Positions 1-13,298 are shown, counted from the first letter of the stretch. The stretch is 64,000 bases of DNA from Phytoseiulus persimilis (GCA_037576195.1 CM075103.1:13392001-13456000), one strand, 5' to 3'. The notes: a model not told the origin generated them from the letters alone. Numbers and translations: made by a program.

Positions 1-1828
1 GCTGTCGAACGGGAGTCCGCTCCCGCCGTCGTCGCGGTTCGGCCGGTCATGAACTCGCTCGCTCCCGATCCGAGTGTGCTTCGATCGTGTCTACTTTCCG
101 CTCTGTCTCACCGAGAGACGCCGTCGGCGGCGCACTCGGTTCCCATTGGGGAACGGACGGACCCGAAGAAAGCGCATTTCCACGCGGTCGTGGGCGTACT
201 CCACATCTGTTATTCATTGCGGGGGTGTAGTTCATCCACAGGAAGCTCGCGGGGCTGTTTGTCCGACGTTTTGTCCGAGTGCTCTCACTTTATCTTCTGC
301 GGCACCTTGGCGGCTCGACATGGCGCAACGGTCGGGCTTCGAGCGAGAATTCCGTGACTTGGTGAGAACTCGACGGAGGTGATGCCCGAAAATCTTTGGA
401 ACGAGCCGGGGGCCGTCGCGCGGTCCAATGTGACGACAGAAAGCGAGAGAGAAAGTGTGCGGTGCCCGAACGGAGCGGTCGGGGCCCGATATTGCGCGGG
501 AGCCGCATCGAGAACGGTTCGATTTTCAATTATCGACATTTTAAATCTGGTCTGGATTTTGGGACAGCCATGAATCCCCGCTGCGCTCCTCCGGCTATTA
601 CGTCGAAACGATTCCCGTCCACATGTGGATCCGGCGGGTGTGAACGGAGAGACAACTGTGCCAAGCACGCGCGCCGGTTGTTGATCCGGCTCTCCCTCCG
701 AAGCAACGGCTCCGTGCTGCCGAGCTGTCGACGTTGTAGCACCAAATTGACAGAAATCGCAACGAGATATCGAAGGGAGATCGCGCGTTCCATCGCCATG
801 CCGGGACAGACATTCGAAGCCACAGGCCGGCTATCTACGCTGAGACAATCGAAATTACTCCCTCCATTATTCTCTGCAGGATGTTCCTGCGATGATTAAG
901 AGACCGATGATCTGTCAGGCGCGTTTAATCTCCTGCGCGACCGGCAACGCCCGCTGTTTCCCAGGGGACGTCAGCGATGAGAGAAAAAGGAGGAAACGAC
1001 GTTTGTCCGTCACCGAGTTGTCGTCGTGGTTGTTTCGAACGCGATGTCAGCGCTCCGCCGCAGCTCTCGGTCCAGCAGCTGTGTCCTCTGTTTGCCCTCG
1101 GATTTTCCGCTGAGCTCTTTCAGAGAATCTCGCCACAGCAACATCTCATCGCTCCAGTCGAATGCCGTCGACGAGAAAACAGACAGACGATCGGATGTTT
1201 TACGAGACTTGCTGCCGGAACTCCACAAGAAAGTGACTCCGTCCGCGAGTTCGCAACTCATCCCTCTCGGCGTCTTCAGGGAGATCTCCTCTCGAATTCT
1301 TGAGCCCGGTCCATGGAATTTTCTTGTTCCCGTTCTGGAAACTTCCAAGTTTTCCATCGCGGTACGAGCGGGTCGCCCGTGCACTTTTGTTGACCCTTCT
1401 GACATGAAATTGTAGGTGGTCTTCCGCGAATAAAAAATTCTGGATGCGGTCAGCTCGGAAAACCGCGGCGGGAAAGCGTTCTGTTTCAACAAACGCTCGC
1501 TGCAGTAAACTGGACCTCGGGTCGGAGTGAAGGAGCGTCGAGCCTCAGTAGCCGCCGTCAGTTCTGTTTGCGAACGAGGAAGAGCCGGGACGGCTTCAAC
1601 GGTTCGTCTGTTCATCAACGATGGTGGCCGGCCTTTTGCACCGGAGCCGGCATCGGTAGCCACTGCCGTCGTCCGCTCGTTCGTTGTCGTCGAATTGTCG
1701 CAACAACTGGGCTAACAAGCGAACAATTGTCTCTGAAGAAGAAACCGATCTTGACCGGCACCGCCGCATCGAGCGCAACTGTCGTTGCGGCCGTGCTTGA
1801 CAAACTCCTTGACGAACAACGACTGGGC

Positions 1829-1880
1829 GGCAAGACAGACGGACGAGCGGGCGGGCGGACAGACGGACCGACCGACCACC
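1829..1880. repeat. tetranucleotide microsatellite (GACA/GACG/GACC)
   Basis: An imperfect run of GACA, GACG, GGCG and GACC units. Similar imperfect GAC-type runs occur near 4820-4860 and 15143-15185. It is simple repeat DNA with no coding potential that I can see. Confidence 0.6.
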
Positions 1881-2657
1881 CGCTTTCTCTCCGGGCATCC
1901 CTTCGTGTCGGAGGAGCAACTGATCTTCTCGCCTTCCCTAGGACTGATGATTAAGATCAGCCGGTAGTAATCTTGATACCGCTGAAGCGGATGTCAGGCC
2001 GCCGCGGAGATTTGAATGGAAGTCCATGAGGGAAGATGAAGGGGGAGGGCCTGGGAAAACCGCTGAAGACACACCGTCACAATTATCCGTTGACGGCACA
2101 TTGCGTGGCGCGTTCGTCTTCTCAAGCGCCGTTTCAATCCGAACGATGTGACGCACGTGTTCGACTTGGGTGCTCGGCCCGCGGTCTGAAGGGACTCTCC
2201 GTCGCTTGGGATTCCCGCGACGGTCGGTGACACTTTCGTGTTCGTCGTGTCTACACCAGCAACGATCGGAGTCTGATCCCTTGAGCCTCGAATACCACCG
2301 GGGCTCGAAGATCTGGGTGGACCGAGCTTTTTTGCCCACAGCCCCGGTTGAGACATTGCTCTTGTTTCAAGTCTTGCGGGAACCTTCTCAGCCTTGTTCT
2401 CAAAAAGTTTCCTGAGCTCTTCGACACTGACCCGCGCTGCTCCCGATGGCCGGAAATCATCCCGGGAATTCGGGTGACGAATATGAGAAATGGAGCCTCG
2501 GGTGTGCAAGTGAGAGTTGAATAAATCATATTGGTGTTACATTATCCTAATTGAATTTCGTAGAAAAGAAATCAATATCGCACAGATTATCGCATACACG
2601 GATAGATGATGTAACGAGCTGTCCACGCTGGGCGGGCACTCTCCCTAAGGTTGAAAT

Positions 2658-2927
2658 CAGGGGCGTCCCCAGCTTTTTCTTTTGGGGGGGGGGGGCAAGG
2701 ATGTGATGATGATGCCGATGATGATGATCATCATCGTCTCGAGATTTTCATGACGCAATCAACATGGTTTTCAAACCTGTGAGACTTTCCTGATAAGAGT
2801 GAATCTTTGTGGAACTTTTTCGTCCATTAAAGTAGAATATCATCCATCCTCCCCAATATTATCGAAGAGTTTTGGGGGGGGGGGGGGGGGGGGCATGGCC
2901 CCCTTGGCCCCCCTGGGTACGCCACTG
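2658..2927. mobile_element. non-autonomous terminal-inverted-repeat element, hAT-like
   Basis: The 270-bp element begins CAGGGGCGTCCCCAG and ends CTGGGTACGCCACTG. Read from the outside inward, the two ends are 15-bp inverted repeats differing at two positions. It is flanked by GTTGAAAT (2650-2657) and GTTGGAAT (2928-2935), an 8-bp target duplication with one mismatch, which is the size used by the hAT superfamily. Inside are two G homopolymers (about 12 and 20 long) and a GATGAT-rich tract, with no coding capacity. A 47-bp internal segment (2821-2867) recurs at 12534-12580, showing that both belong to one family. Superfamily assignment rests on duplication length alone. Confidence 0.75.
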
Positions 2928-3155
2928 GTTGGAATATGAACGGTTATCCCCTTGTGCAAGTACCCATGCTCGTGTGGTAATCGCTAGAGATAGGAGATTC
3001 GGATTTTTCATTAATCACCTCTCATCAATCCATGAATGTGTGCGTCGATATACCGACAGAGTGACGAACTTCACGTTGTTGCCCAGTTATAAGAAACTCA
3101 TCAATGTTTGGCCCAATATGGATAGACGGGAGGTATGGAATAATTATTGCTTGGA

Positions 3156-3203
3156 ACTCCTAACTCTGGTGATATAGATCCTATAGACTCCTAACTCTGG
3201 TGA
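3156..3203. repeat. short tandem duplication, 31-bp period
   Basis: The 17-mer ACTCCTAACTCTGGTGA occurs at 3156-3172 and again at 3187-3203, so a 31-bp unit is duplicated once. It lies outside any gene that I recognise. Confidence 0.7.
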
Positions 3204-6200
3204 CCGATAGATGTCAAATATCAAGAAAACGGGCTCCAATATTTTCTCGAGAGGGGGTGGTCACGATGAGAACGCGCATGGACAGCTGTGCCGCTTTGGT
3301 GTTTTTTCTTTTCTCAACAATGAGATCGAGAACGCTGAAATTCGGATCGATGGGAGTGGAGCACTCATCGAGGAGCTCCTCTCGACTATAATGGGACGTG
3401 GAACGAGAATCAGATGATTCCTTCTTTTTTGTAGCTCACGGAACTCCGTGCTCTCAATTACTATTTGCCTGGTAACTTTGCGAATGCAGCGGACACTAAA
3501 CGATAACGAGTCGTCAAGACTTCTGCATTCTGGAGGCTATTCGCACAAATAGCTAGCAGAAAAACCATCGGGAAGAGCGGATCGGATGTTTTCTTCTCGT
3601 GGACTCCCCGTTTCCCGTGGGCCTGATTCATTCGATCACCCCTCCCCCATTTATTCTCTACCCTACCAATTCCAGTTCCATCGCTAGTCGACAATCCGAC
3701 TGCAATTCATTCTTGTCCCGAAGAATGAACTAAGGAGCGCGAACGACGGAGGGAAGAATGCAGCGGTGGCGATATAGCCTTATCGTCGTGAGCGGAATTC
3801 ACTTTTCTGGGTTACTACTATTACGATTCCCGCGGCCGCATGTCAGAAGTATCAACGAGGGGAACGGCGACGGCCGCTTCCGCTGCCCTTCGGGAGGCCC
3901 AATGGTGAAAATTATGCCGAATTAATGGAAGAAACTTCGAACCGGCGGAACACATTTTTCGCTTCTGCCGGCCGGCGTTGAGTGCGATCGGCGAGCGAGG
4001 AGAGTTCGCCGACCGCGAGGGCCAATGACTGCCCTTCACCGAGCGAGTCGTAAGCAGTGCGCGACGGGACGAATTCACCGCCGAGCCCGGCAGAAGCGAC
4101 GGCCGCCCGACGAACGGATTCTGCAGTGTTGGGGTGACTCGGTGACGTCACGGCCATGGCGCTCTCGTAACAACATGACGACGAAAAAGAAGAAGCCAAC
4201 AGGTTGGTTGGCTGCCGCGTCGTCGCTCGCTCCTTCGCCGCGGAAGACGAACGGGGCATTCGCCCGAGGAAGGGAGGTGGAATGCGCCAGGTAGGGCAAT
4301 GATCGAGCCTGAACTTCGCCGCTGGAAGCCGACACGCCGTCATCTATCTGTACGCGATGGATCGTCGGAAATCTACGGCGGCCGTTGTTGATAACTTCGG
4401 CCGATGCTCCACAACTTCAACGCAACAGAAACCAGTTTGACGGTCCTCGGCGATGAACGGCCGAGACTTCGGGGATTGAGGACCGTCTGGATGACAGTCT
4501 TCAGACGAACGTGCAAACGAGCGGGAAAACGCCCTGGAACATCGTAAAATGTTTAGGAAAACAAGAAAACGTCCCGAACCACCGCTTCCGAATGTTCATT
4601 GTTTTCGTTCTCATCTCGGAACGTGGGATTATCTCCTCCGGCTGAGCAGCCGCTCATTTTCGGGAACCTCCTCGAGACGGGCTCGACCCGGTCGGGGGGG
4701 AACCGAAACGAGAAACAGGATCGATTTCGAGCGGTTTGAGCGTCTGGTGTGAACCACGACTCGGATACCGGCTCAGCCGGCACCTGATTGACATATTCTT
4801 GGCAGATGAACCGACAAACAGACGGGTAAACCAACAGAAGGACGGACGGACGGACGAACCCTTCGTGAGCGTGTTGTGCGTCTTTCGGTCTACGCAGCGT
4901 TCCACCTCGCGGTCCGCTCTCCCTTCGAAGTTGGCTCGGTTTTTCCAGGAGTAGGACGAAAATCCGAAGACAAACGCCAGATCGCCGCAATCGGGATCCT
5001 CCGCTCTTCTGGTCGCGGAAGAGGAAAACGTGAGCGGACGGAAACAATGTCTCTGTTGATCCTTCTTAACAATCGGCGCGGCGATTTACGCGTTGATAAT
5101 TCGGCGACTCACCGGTTGCCACCGCCGCCGCAGCGGGGACCCGAGGCGTGGCTGGCTCCAACTCTGTGAAGTCGGTTGGCGTCACGTGATCCGGTCCCGA
5201 TATCAGCAGCAAATTTTAATGCCGATGCCGCTGTTGTTGTCGGTTGCTGCCATTGCTCCAGAAGCTTGTTCTCCGCCGTGGTGGCTGGTTACATTGATGG
5301 GTTAACGACATCTCAATGCAGTCCGTGGAACCGGAACGCCGGAAACCATGTGGGCGACCGCTTCTGGAAACGCGCTCTTTTCTGTGATTGGGATCCATAA
5401 GCCGCAGCCGGCGTGCACGGTGGTGGAACCGATGCTCGGGAACGCGGCGCGCGCGCCTTGAGGCTTTCAATGGGCCCGTCGCATATTTCTCCGAACACGC
5501 GATTGTTGGTCGTGTACGTATGAATTGCAAAACATCGCGTTTTCTGTGCAAGCACCTCCGAGGATTCAAGGGCCGAAACCACAGCGAACATGCTCAGCGG
5601 GCACTTCCAGCCGGGTCGGGCCGATCCGACAAGAGCCCGATTCCCTGGTTGAACGGGAGACCCGCGTGAACTTTGCGGGGCTGCGTGTTCCGCCGGCGCG
5701 CGCGCAACGAGACGGAATCGTTGGAAGATCTTCACGGTAGCCTTTAATTCTGAACTCAACCTTTTCTCCCGGCGGCCATATCGGTCGATCTGCTTGCTTA
5801 GCTAGTCCCTTCAACTAGTTGCCGAGACAGCATTTGCGCGGCTCTGCTACCGACCGACTCAAGTTCAGAGGTCATCCGCAAGCAAGGGTATCGATCCAGA
5901 CGGAAAGTTAAACATCCAGACGGCCGGTGCGCAAGGAGGAATGTTTGAGGTGAACAGAAGGCTACCAAGATTCGGGACGCAGAGACGGGTCACAACACAA
6001 CAATTCTAAAACGCTCGAGGAAAACGTGGAGAAAAACGCGACGGGAACTCGATAAGAAGCCTTCCGCGGAGGAGCCCCGACCGGGTGGATGGAGGTTTCC
6101 TGACGGAAAACCGTACTACGTCGTAATGTCATTGAACGAGACCCAAGAGTTGGGGTAGCCGGCATGTTGACTAACTCCATCTGCCGCGATGTCATCGAAA

Positions 6201-7257
6201 GCGACGGACTTGCGATACCGGGTGCCCAAGCGCTGATATGGAACGCCTAGCGTTAGTCTACTTTCTTGGACTTTTTTTTCCTATCGACTCCCGTCCGCGG
6301 TACGGGTTTCAGCTCAAGTGTTCGCATCTGTTGAATTATTTGAGAAACAAATGTGTGTCCTAGTTGTGATTCGGAAAAGTGTTGGCTCCTCGCGTCCACC
6401 TCGTTCCCAAGAGCTACAGGTGGTTATTATGATGCGGCGGCCTCGATACTCTTTACATGTGCGTTTCCCTCAAGTAGTTCCCAGAGCTCACCAGGCCGAA
6501 TTCATCTATGATCACGATTCTAGGTAGTGATCATCTGAACGAAGCTTCCACTGCATGAGCGTCCGGGCGGCTTCAGGATCGATCTCCACGCGAGGTGTCC
6601 GTGGACTTCTGGTGCCGAAGAGGACGAAGACGGAAACGAATCGAGGAAATCCTCGGCTGAGCTGATCCATCATTATTTTAGAAGAGAAACAAACATTCAA
6701 TTCGAAATTCGCCGTGAGCTGTACAATCACGAAGCATCCTTGTCTTCACGGTTTTTGTGGATTAAATGGAAGCGCGCGAAAAAATGTTTTTCACAGTTTT
6801 CGGAAGCCAGAAACGCCGGAAGGAGGGACGAGCTTCGAGAAACACTAGAATGAACGATTGAGATGCTGATGACAGATTCGTCACGAGAGTATTCCATCGC
6901 GACGAGATCGGGAAGATTGGGAGTGCGAAGGGGGGAAACCCCTGGCAGGAGCACAGCGTGTGCCGATCGTGTTCAATGAAGCTTGCTGGAGCTCCGGAAC
7001 GATTCTTAAGACGTTGTTCTGTTGAAAGAATGTGGGGTCTGATTGTGGAAGCGGTCGCGGGGAGCTTATCTGGACGCGCTGATGTTGCCGTTGCAAGCGA
7101 CAAGATGAGAAAAGCAACCAAACAGTTGGGTAGCCTAACCAAGAAGACCCAGAAGTCAGAAGACTCCGAGCTGGAAGACGCTGGAACGCCGTGTTTTGCT
7201 TACAGTCCGTTCACCTCGTCATCCCGCCGCCACTCTGTAACCGCCGTCGCTGAGTCG

Positions 7258-7294
7258 CGGCTGGTCGCCCGCCCGCCCGCCGGCCGACCAGCCG
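7258..7294. repeat. GC-rich inverted repeat (hairpin)
   Basis: CGGCTGGTCG at 7258-7267 is followed after a 17-nt GC-only spacer by its exact reverse complement at 7285-7294. No run of U follows, and no transcript is known here, so this is not called a terminator. Confidence 0.6.
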
Positions 7295-7432
7295 GGCACC
7301 GCGCTGCCGCCAGCGGCAACAACAACGACGTCGACGTCAATTGTTGCAACGCTGGAGTAGAAACGCGCATCTTCCATTCATGTCACCCTTCTCGCAGCAC
7401 AGTTCCTCGCCCTCCCCCGGCGGCTGGCGCGC

Positions 7433-7753
7433 TCAGAACTGACGGAGGAGAACCTCTCGGTAAATTTCCGAGGTGAATCCCGTCTTGACCGATCCCTCGT
7501 CTCCGAGACCGGGATCCCCGCGAGCGGACGAATGATGAGACCTGCCCAGATCGAAATCCAGGGAGAGCGGAGATCGTCCCTCGAGTGCTAGAGACCGAGT
7601 GCTCATGTTCGGGACTGTTCTGGCGAGGACCGATGGGCTCCTGAGGTAGAGGTAGTCGGCGACAAACGTTCCATCGGCGCTGTGTAGACGCATATCGACG
7701 TAGGCGTCAAAGCCCTCCCTCGTCCAACGCTTCGCACCGGGGATCTTCTTCAC
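7433..7753 (-). CDS. candidate coding exon, unknown protein
   Basis: I do not recognise this protein. A 106-codon frame ends in TGA at the low-coordinate side and stays open further upstream to about 7800, with no ATG at its start. What suggests coding is regular C or G in third positions and a plausible aromatic and charged residue pattern (for example GFDAYVDMRLHSADG and YLYLRSP). It would be the last exon of a minus-strand gene; an acceptor could lie around 7745-7760 (TGTGTGAAG). No preceding exon was identified. It could also be a chance frame in GC-rich DNA. Confidence 0.3.
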   Translation of the reverse strand: MKKIPGAKRWTREGFDAYVDMRLHSADGTFVADYLYLRSPSVLARTVPNMSTRSLALEGRSPLSLDFDLGRSHHSSARGDPGLGDEGSVKTGFTSEIYREVLLRQF

Positions 7754-10700
7754 ACATTCACATAGGGACCAACGACCTCTTCGACAAACAGTTGGGCGAA
7801 TATTTAACTCCCTGATTCTGTTTGCGGCGAATTTTCCGACCGAGCCACCACTGTGTCGTTGGCTGCAACAGCGGAACCAGTCGGGATGTAGCGGTAGAGT
7901 TTCGAGCGTTCATCTGTTTCAGAAATCCCGCTACACATCACCATGAGTTAGCCGAAAACTTCTGCCGAGTTCTCCTCTCGTGCTCTTTCGTAAACGAGGT
8001 TTATGTCAACCCGTTCGGAGTGTTTTCGCTCAGTAATGGTCCCGGTCGGTCGGTCGATCGATCCATCGCGGCCAGCGAATTCGACCGCGACCGCGGGCGA
8101 GCTTTCCGCGAGAGAGGCTTCCACGAATGATGCCAACGATTAGGTGAACAAAAATTTCGCTCGCATCGAATGATTTAATTCCGCTCGGCCGGGAACGGTC
8201 ACGCCCGAGGTCCTCCGCGACGCGCGAGACAGAAAAAGAAACTCGCTCCTCGAACCGCGATCATTCAGGATTTGGAGAAGCTCGCTCCAGGGAGTTCTTC
8301 CAGTTGTCACCGAGCCCGGGCCGGGGGCTTGCCAACCGCCCGGAACCAACGTCGTTTCCTGACCTGGAACTCGAGAGCCTGTACTCGCTGGGATAGAGCT
8401 CTCATTGATTCGCAGCCGGTAAGCTGCCAGATCGATTTTGCGATCCAACCGGATTCGTTGTCCTGTTGCGCTTTCAACTCGTAACAGATGTGGGATGTGG
8501 GCATCCCGAGAACTCGCGGAGATTCAGCGGGTCTTTGGAGTTGGAAAAATGTGGACTGCGGGGAACGATCACGATTTTACGTTGGCTTCTCGGGCTGGCC
8601 GGCCAGGCCGACGGCAGGCCCTCTCTTACGTTTCCATCCACTGTAAAACAACATCGACGCCATATTCGGAAGCAGCTACTTTTATCGATATCGAATCCTG
8701 TTCGGCGACCACGACGGCCGGTTAGAGTTCGCTGCCGATCGTTTCTGTCGGTTGATGCGATCTCTCCGTGGACTCTTCGGACGAGTCGCTGCGTGAAGCC
8801 GACTCGGGAGTCCTTGGAAATTCCGAATCGTGGGGAAACTAGTTTCGATCCGCTTTCCCTGCTGAGGATCATGCTTACTAATGGACGGCCATGGAGGACC
8901 GCGAATAGACGGGCACGTCCTCCAATCGAGGAGAACGCGGTAGATAGGTTGGCGGTCGCTGATGGCGTCGGGGAGGTTTGGAGCGAAAAACTGATCGTTC
9001 GGGAGAGTTCGCAGTTTTTCTCGAATACTTTATCGAGTTTAAAGTGTGTCAAGCGTGTCCCGACACGGAAGGCAAGTCAGACCGACTGGCGTTAAGCAAT
9101 GCGCTCGCCGAGCTGAGCTAATGGTTTCCCCCACCTACATTCAAGTTATGTATTTGTTGTGGCCCACTATGACTGACGGGGAATGTTGAGAAGGCATTCC
9201 TATGATAAGCTATTTATGAACTCGTGTCGACAAACTCCCCGGCGATTGCCGAAACCGACATGCGCGCGCGACGCACATGCTGCATCGGCTCTCGGAGCTC
9301 GTGTGAATATTCTTCATCTTCGGAATCCGACCGGTTCTGTAGCAAATGAACCAAATCGACTGGCGCCTGGAGAAGGGAGAGAAGCTCCATTGCCGCCTCG
9401 TTTTATCGAATGCCAGCTCGGTCAGGTTCGGCGGGATGCCAGGTCAGGTGAGCGACACGCGGGAATTCGCGCGGTTCCGGCGGACTTTGTCTGATTTGTG
9501 AATCGGCTGACTTGAACGCACGCGGAACACGGAAGGTGAATTTGATTAGGAGCGGCATTCCGTTTGGAATAAGCGTGTTAATTCTAAGCGAAGAACATGT
9601 TCTAAACCGTCCCGGTTGTTTGTCGCCGACCCGCTTTGATCTCTCAGTCGTGGCGATGCTGGATTTCCGCTGGTCTCGAACGAGCTGATCTCGAATCGCC
9701 GTCTCCGAGAACTGCCGCGGGGTGAGGTTCGACCTTTGGTTCGAATTTCCTCCTCGATGTTCAAAACCCAAACCACGGGGGCTTTCGGGTCTGCCCGTGT
9801 CTATCGGTGGCCAGCAGGTTCGCTCCCCGTCGTCGTCGTCGATATCTTACCACCGCTACCAAATACTTAACCAGCGGAGGCCGAGCAATTGGTGATCCCG
9901 GGCAGACGAAACGTCGCCCGGTTGTGCGCTGCCGGTTGCTCGACAGAAAATCGAGAGGTACCCTGGCTGCCTACCTGCTTCGCTCGCTGCGCGTTGGTTC
10001 AACCCGAGCGGGCGACCGCCTCTCGCCTGTGGTTCGAGCGAGCAGATAAAACGAACGAAAATTCTCTTACGCTGAGAGGAATCAGCAGACAGGAGCGATT
10101 AGCAGCGAGCGAACGAACCGCTGGCAGTGTCGAATTTCCTTCTGGAAGGAGGGGATGGACGGAGCATGGAATTGGCGTAGGGATATGGGCCGAGGAAGAC
10201 TGGGCGTTTTCTTCTGAGAATGCCGCGAGTTCCGAGCAGACTTTGACGGGAACGATCGCAACGCCCATAAAATCCGACGGCGGCCTGTCGCACGCGCTCT
10301 CGGCCAAACAGTTGAAACGGCGTCGGACAAAGTGATACAACGAGCTGGTTTCGGTCCGATGCAGCAACAATATACGAACGATAAACAGAGAAGTGCCTGT
10401 AAAATTTAGCGCAGCGGAACAACCTGCTAGACAAACAGCAATGTCAATAAACATTCATAACAAACAACAGAAGTGAAGGAGCCCCAGCTAACGAAGCGGC
10501 TCGTGTAGTACGGCTACTTTGGGTTTCCGGGAAAATGAATGAACCGCGAATCGTGCGCACACGAAAGAACGGATGCGTAAAGCGACGCCGTTTCTCACCG
10601 GAATCATCCTCGAGTTCTCCTCAAAAACACGCGCGAAAATGAGATCCGGAAGACAGCGAAGTCGCGTCTGTCTCAGAACCTGTTGCGTGGCTCTTCGAAC

Positions 10701-12464
10701 TTCACCCGGGAGCTTCGTCGAACTCTGATCCACAGCAGACCCAGGAGATCGGGGATGTTAGTTTCCGTGATCTGTTCTTGACTCGATCTCGGAGAACTGG
10801 AGCCGTTGGGTATTGGAAAGAGCCTCAAGCCCGGATTCCTGTTCGACGGAGCACCGTCGTACCTCATTCTGTCTCTTATAAGCAACATCGGGTATTTCCC
10901 CCCGGATGTACGACAAAAATCCCGATGGGTACCGCGTCGAGATCCCGCCCTACTTGACACCGGTGTTGGCCGAGTCAATGATTTCTCTTCCGGGGACGGG
11001 TTGAGTCGAGCGGAGCTCTCTTTCCTCATCCTGATCATCGACGCGAAACCTGAAAATATGACCACGCAGTCGAATAACTCCGACTTACGCAGCTTGACAT
11101 CGTCCGACGAAAGGCGAAGTCGATGCTTGATTGCTATCGATCAATGATGTGGAGCGCTGGAGGCTCCCGACGAATAAACTTCACTCACGATGACAATGAG
11201 GATGATGCGGCTTCCAGGTTTGATTCTCTCCTGAAAACGCAGGATCCCACAGAATTCACTCCGTCATGAATTGAGATTGACGGACGAGTTGCTTCACCCG
11301 TTGAGCTCCCGCATCCGACCAGAGGAAAAAAAAACGGAAACAGCTGTGATTGTGTCTCCGTCGAAATTTCTTTCTCTAGGGCTCCGGCGAGTCGAGAAAA
11401 TCCATGAAATTGGACAGAACAGAAATTTAGAGGGTCCGGAGTGTAACACGTGAGCTGATCGCGGCGGTCACTTGATGAGAGTCAACATCCTTGAAGAGTG
11501 AAGAGTCATCAAATATCTATCTCAGGCGGCTCGAGATTGGGCCATGTCTACATCTACCTCACAACTCACGCACTGATTCCTTCTCCAGGCGCCTGGATCT
11601 CTCAGGGCTGTGCGAAGCAGGTCTGGAAACAGCCCCGAATAAATTTGGTGGGGATTCAGATGAGTTCTGTCGAATGGACTTCTCCCACCGTTGGGGAAGC
11701 GGTCCGGATGGGGTCGTACGTTCCATATTTGGTGATCTGGTTCGCGTGCAGGCTCATGTTTCACACTCGATGTACGTCCTTGACCGTGCTCTCCTAACCT
11801 TGCGGAACCCGCGGTATCCATTACCCGCTATAATTAGGACAAGACCCCGCTGCGCAGAACAACTTGTGGCTTCACATGCGGCGGGGTTGCACGGGGCCAG
11901 TCACCGCAACAGCCCCCGGTCCACCGGCGGTGTTGCACGCTCGGGCGACACCTCGGGATTCAGAGGACGGAAATCGACGGGGTGAGCGAGGCCATCCGAT
12001 CGGAGCCGGCCGCAGGCGTCTGCTCCGGCGGTCACTGGTTTTCGCTCGGGAAAACCCTCAGCGGTACAACGCGATGGAGGATTATGCCGATAGCGGGCCG
12101 CATTCGGCGTCGGGAGTGTGTCTCTGTGTCAAATATCCCGAAATAGCATCCTGTGGCCTTGTTGACATCTGCTGAGTAGGTTTCCAGGCACTCGCCACCT
12201 CTGTCCCAACCGCCGGTGACGCTGCTTCCGCCGCCGCCTCCGCTGACGATCGTCTGCTGCAATAATTCAAATCGGCGCTGACAGCAGCAGTCGTCTCCGA
12301 CCATTTCTCCGACGTCGCTCCAGCTAACAATCCGATACCTGGACCACTCGGGCTTCTGCATCTTTTCGGAGGCGGAAAGTGTTTCCTAACGAGTTAGAAG
12401 CCGGACGAACTCTCGCTCGAGCAGAACTGCGAATCTAAGACGGGCTTATTCGGACCTCTCCGTG

Positions 12465-12580
12465 CAGGGGCGTACCCAACTCTGTTTTTGGGGGTGGGTT
12501 AGGGGGAGGGGAGGATGCGATTTTCGACAATTTCGTCCATTGAAGTCGAATTCAACCCAGCCTTCCCACTATTATCGAAG
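12465..12580. mobile_element. truncated second copy of the element at 2658
   Basis: The left end CAGGGGCGTACCCA is followed by a G-rich tract, as in the copy at 2658. The segment 12534-12580 aligns without gaps to 2821-2867 and agrees at roughly three quarters of 47 positions. The right terminal repeat and a matching target duplication are missing, so the copy is broken at its right side after ATTATCGAAG. Confidence 0.6.
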
Positions 12581-13298
12581 CTTGCGTGGAGTGATGCGGC
12601 AGCGGGAACCAGGCCGGGAGATTCGAGGCGAGGAATTTTCCCTTCACCCGCGAATCCGTTCGGTCCTGATCTGCGCCGAGTCCGGCTACAATAGGTCCTC
12701 GACATGCGCCGAGCTGTCAGCTCAGCTGTTGATATCCCATCCCCAATAATGAGGCTTGTCGAGTGTGCCCGGACCGTATACAGGTTCCACGAGCAGCGAT
12801 CAGTATCAAATCTATCGAGAGTGCCCGCCTCCGGCCAAGCGGAAAACCTGAGCCCCGCTGTATGCGGTACGCGCGTCCGCCACGAATGACAAACGGCTTC
12901 TCCGTCAGTTCTTCGCTCGAAACGACTACCTCTGATGAGTAGCAACGGCTGTTGGCTCCGCTACGGGGCGACGCTCGTCCAGAAGTCTGATCCGGCGCGA
13001 TCTGCTGAGTCGTGCAGAGGAACAGCGATCTTTTGGGGCCGCTAACTTGGTCAGAAAGTCAGGCCGACCGCCTGGCCGCTGTGCGTTTCCTTGACACCAC
13101 CGCGCTCTTCGACTCTGTTTAAACAGCTTCAAGCACTATTCTGGACCCTCCGGACAACTTGCCGCTACTGAAACAAAGCTGCGCTCCACTACCGGCTTCA
13201 TGATAGAATGTGCTCACAGACCCGTGGCGGCTGCTAGATAGGAGCCACTCCTATGAGCCGTGACAACTGCGAACTCGGGGTCAGTGGGATGATGGCCG

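Noticed and set aside
1010..1663. 217-codon minus-strand frame
   Set aside because: Overlapped by long frames on the opposite strand and without recognisable sequence; its end is a threonine repeat.
9040..9130. tRNA-like sequence on the minus strand (TTAGCTCAGCTCGGCGAGCGC)
   Set aside because: Only an A-box-like half is present; there is no acceptable B box or cloverleaf, so it was not called a tRNA or SINE.
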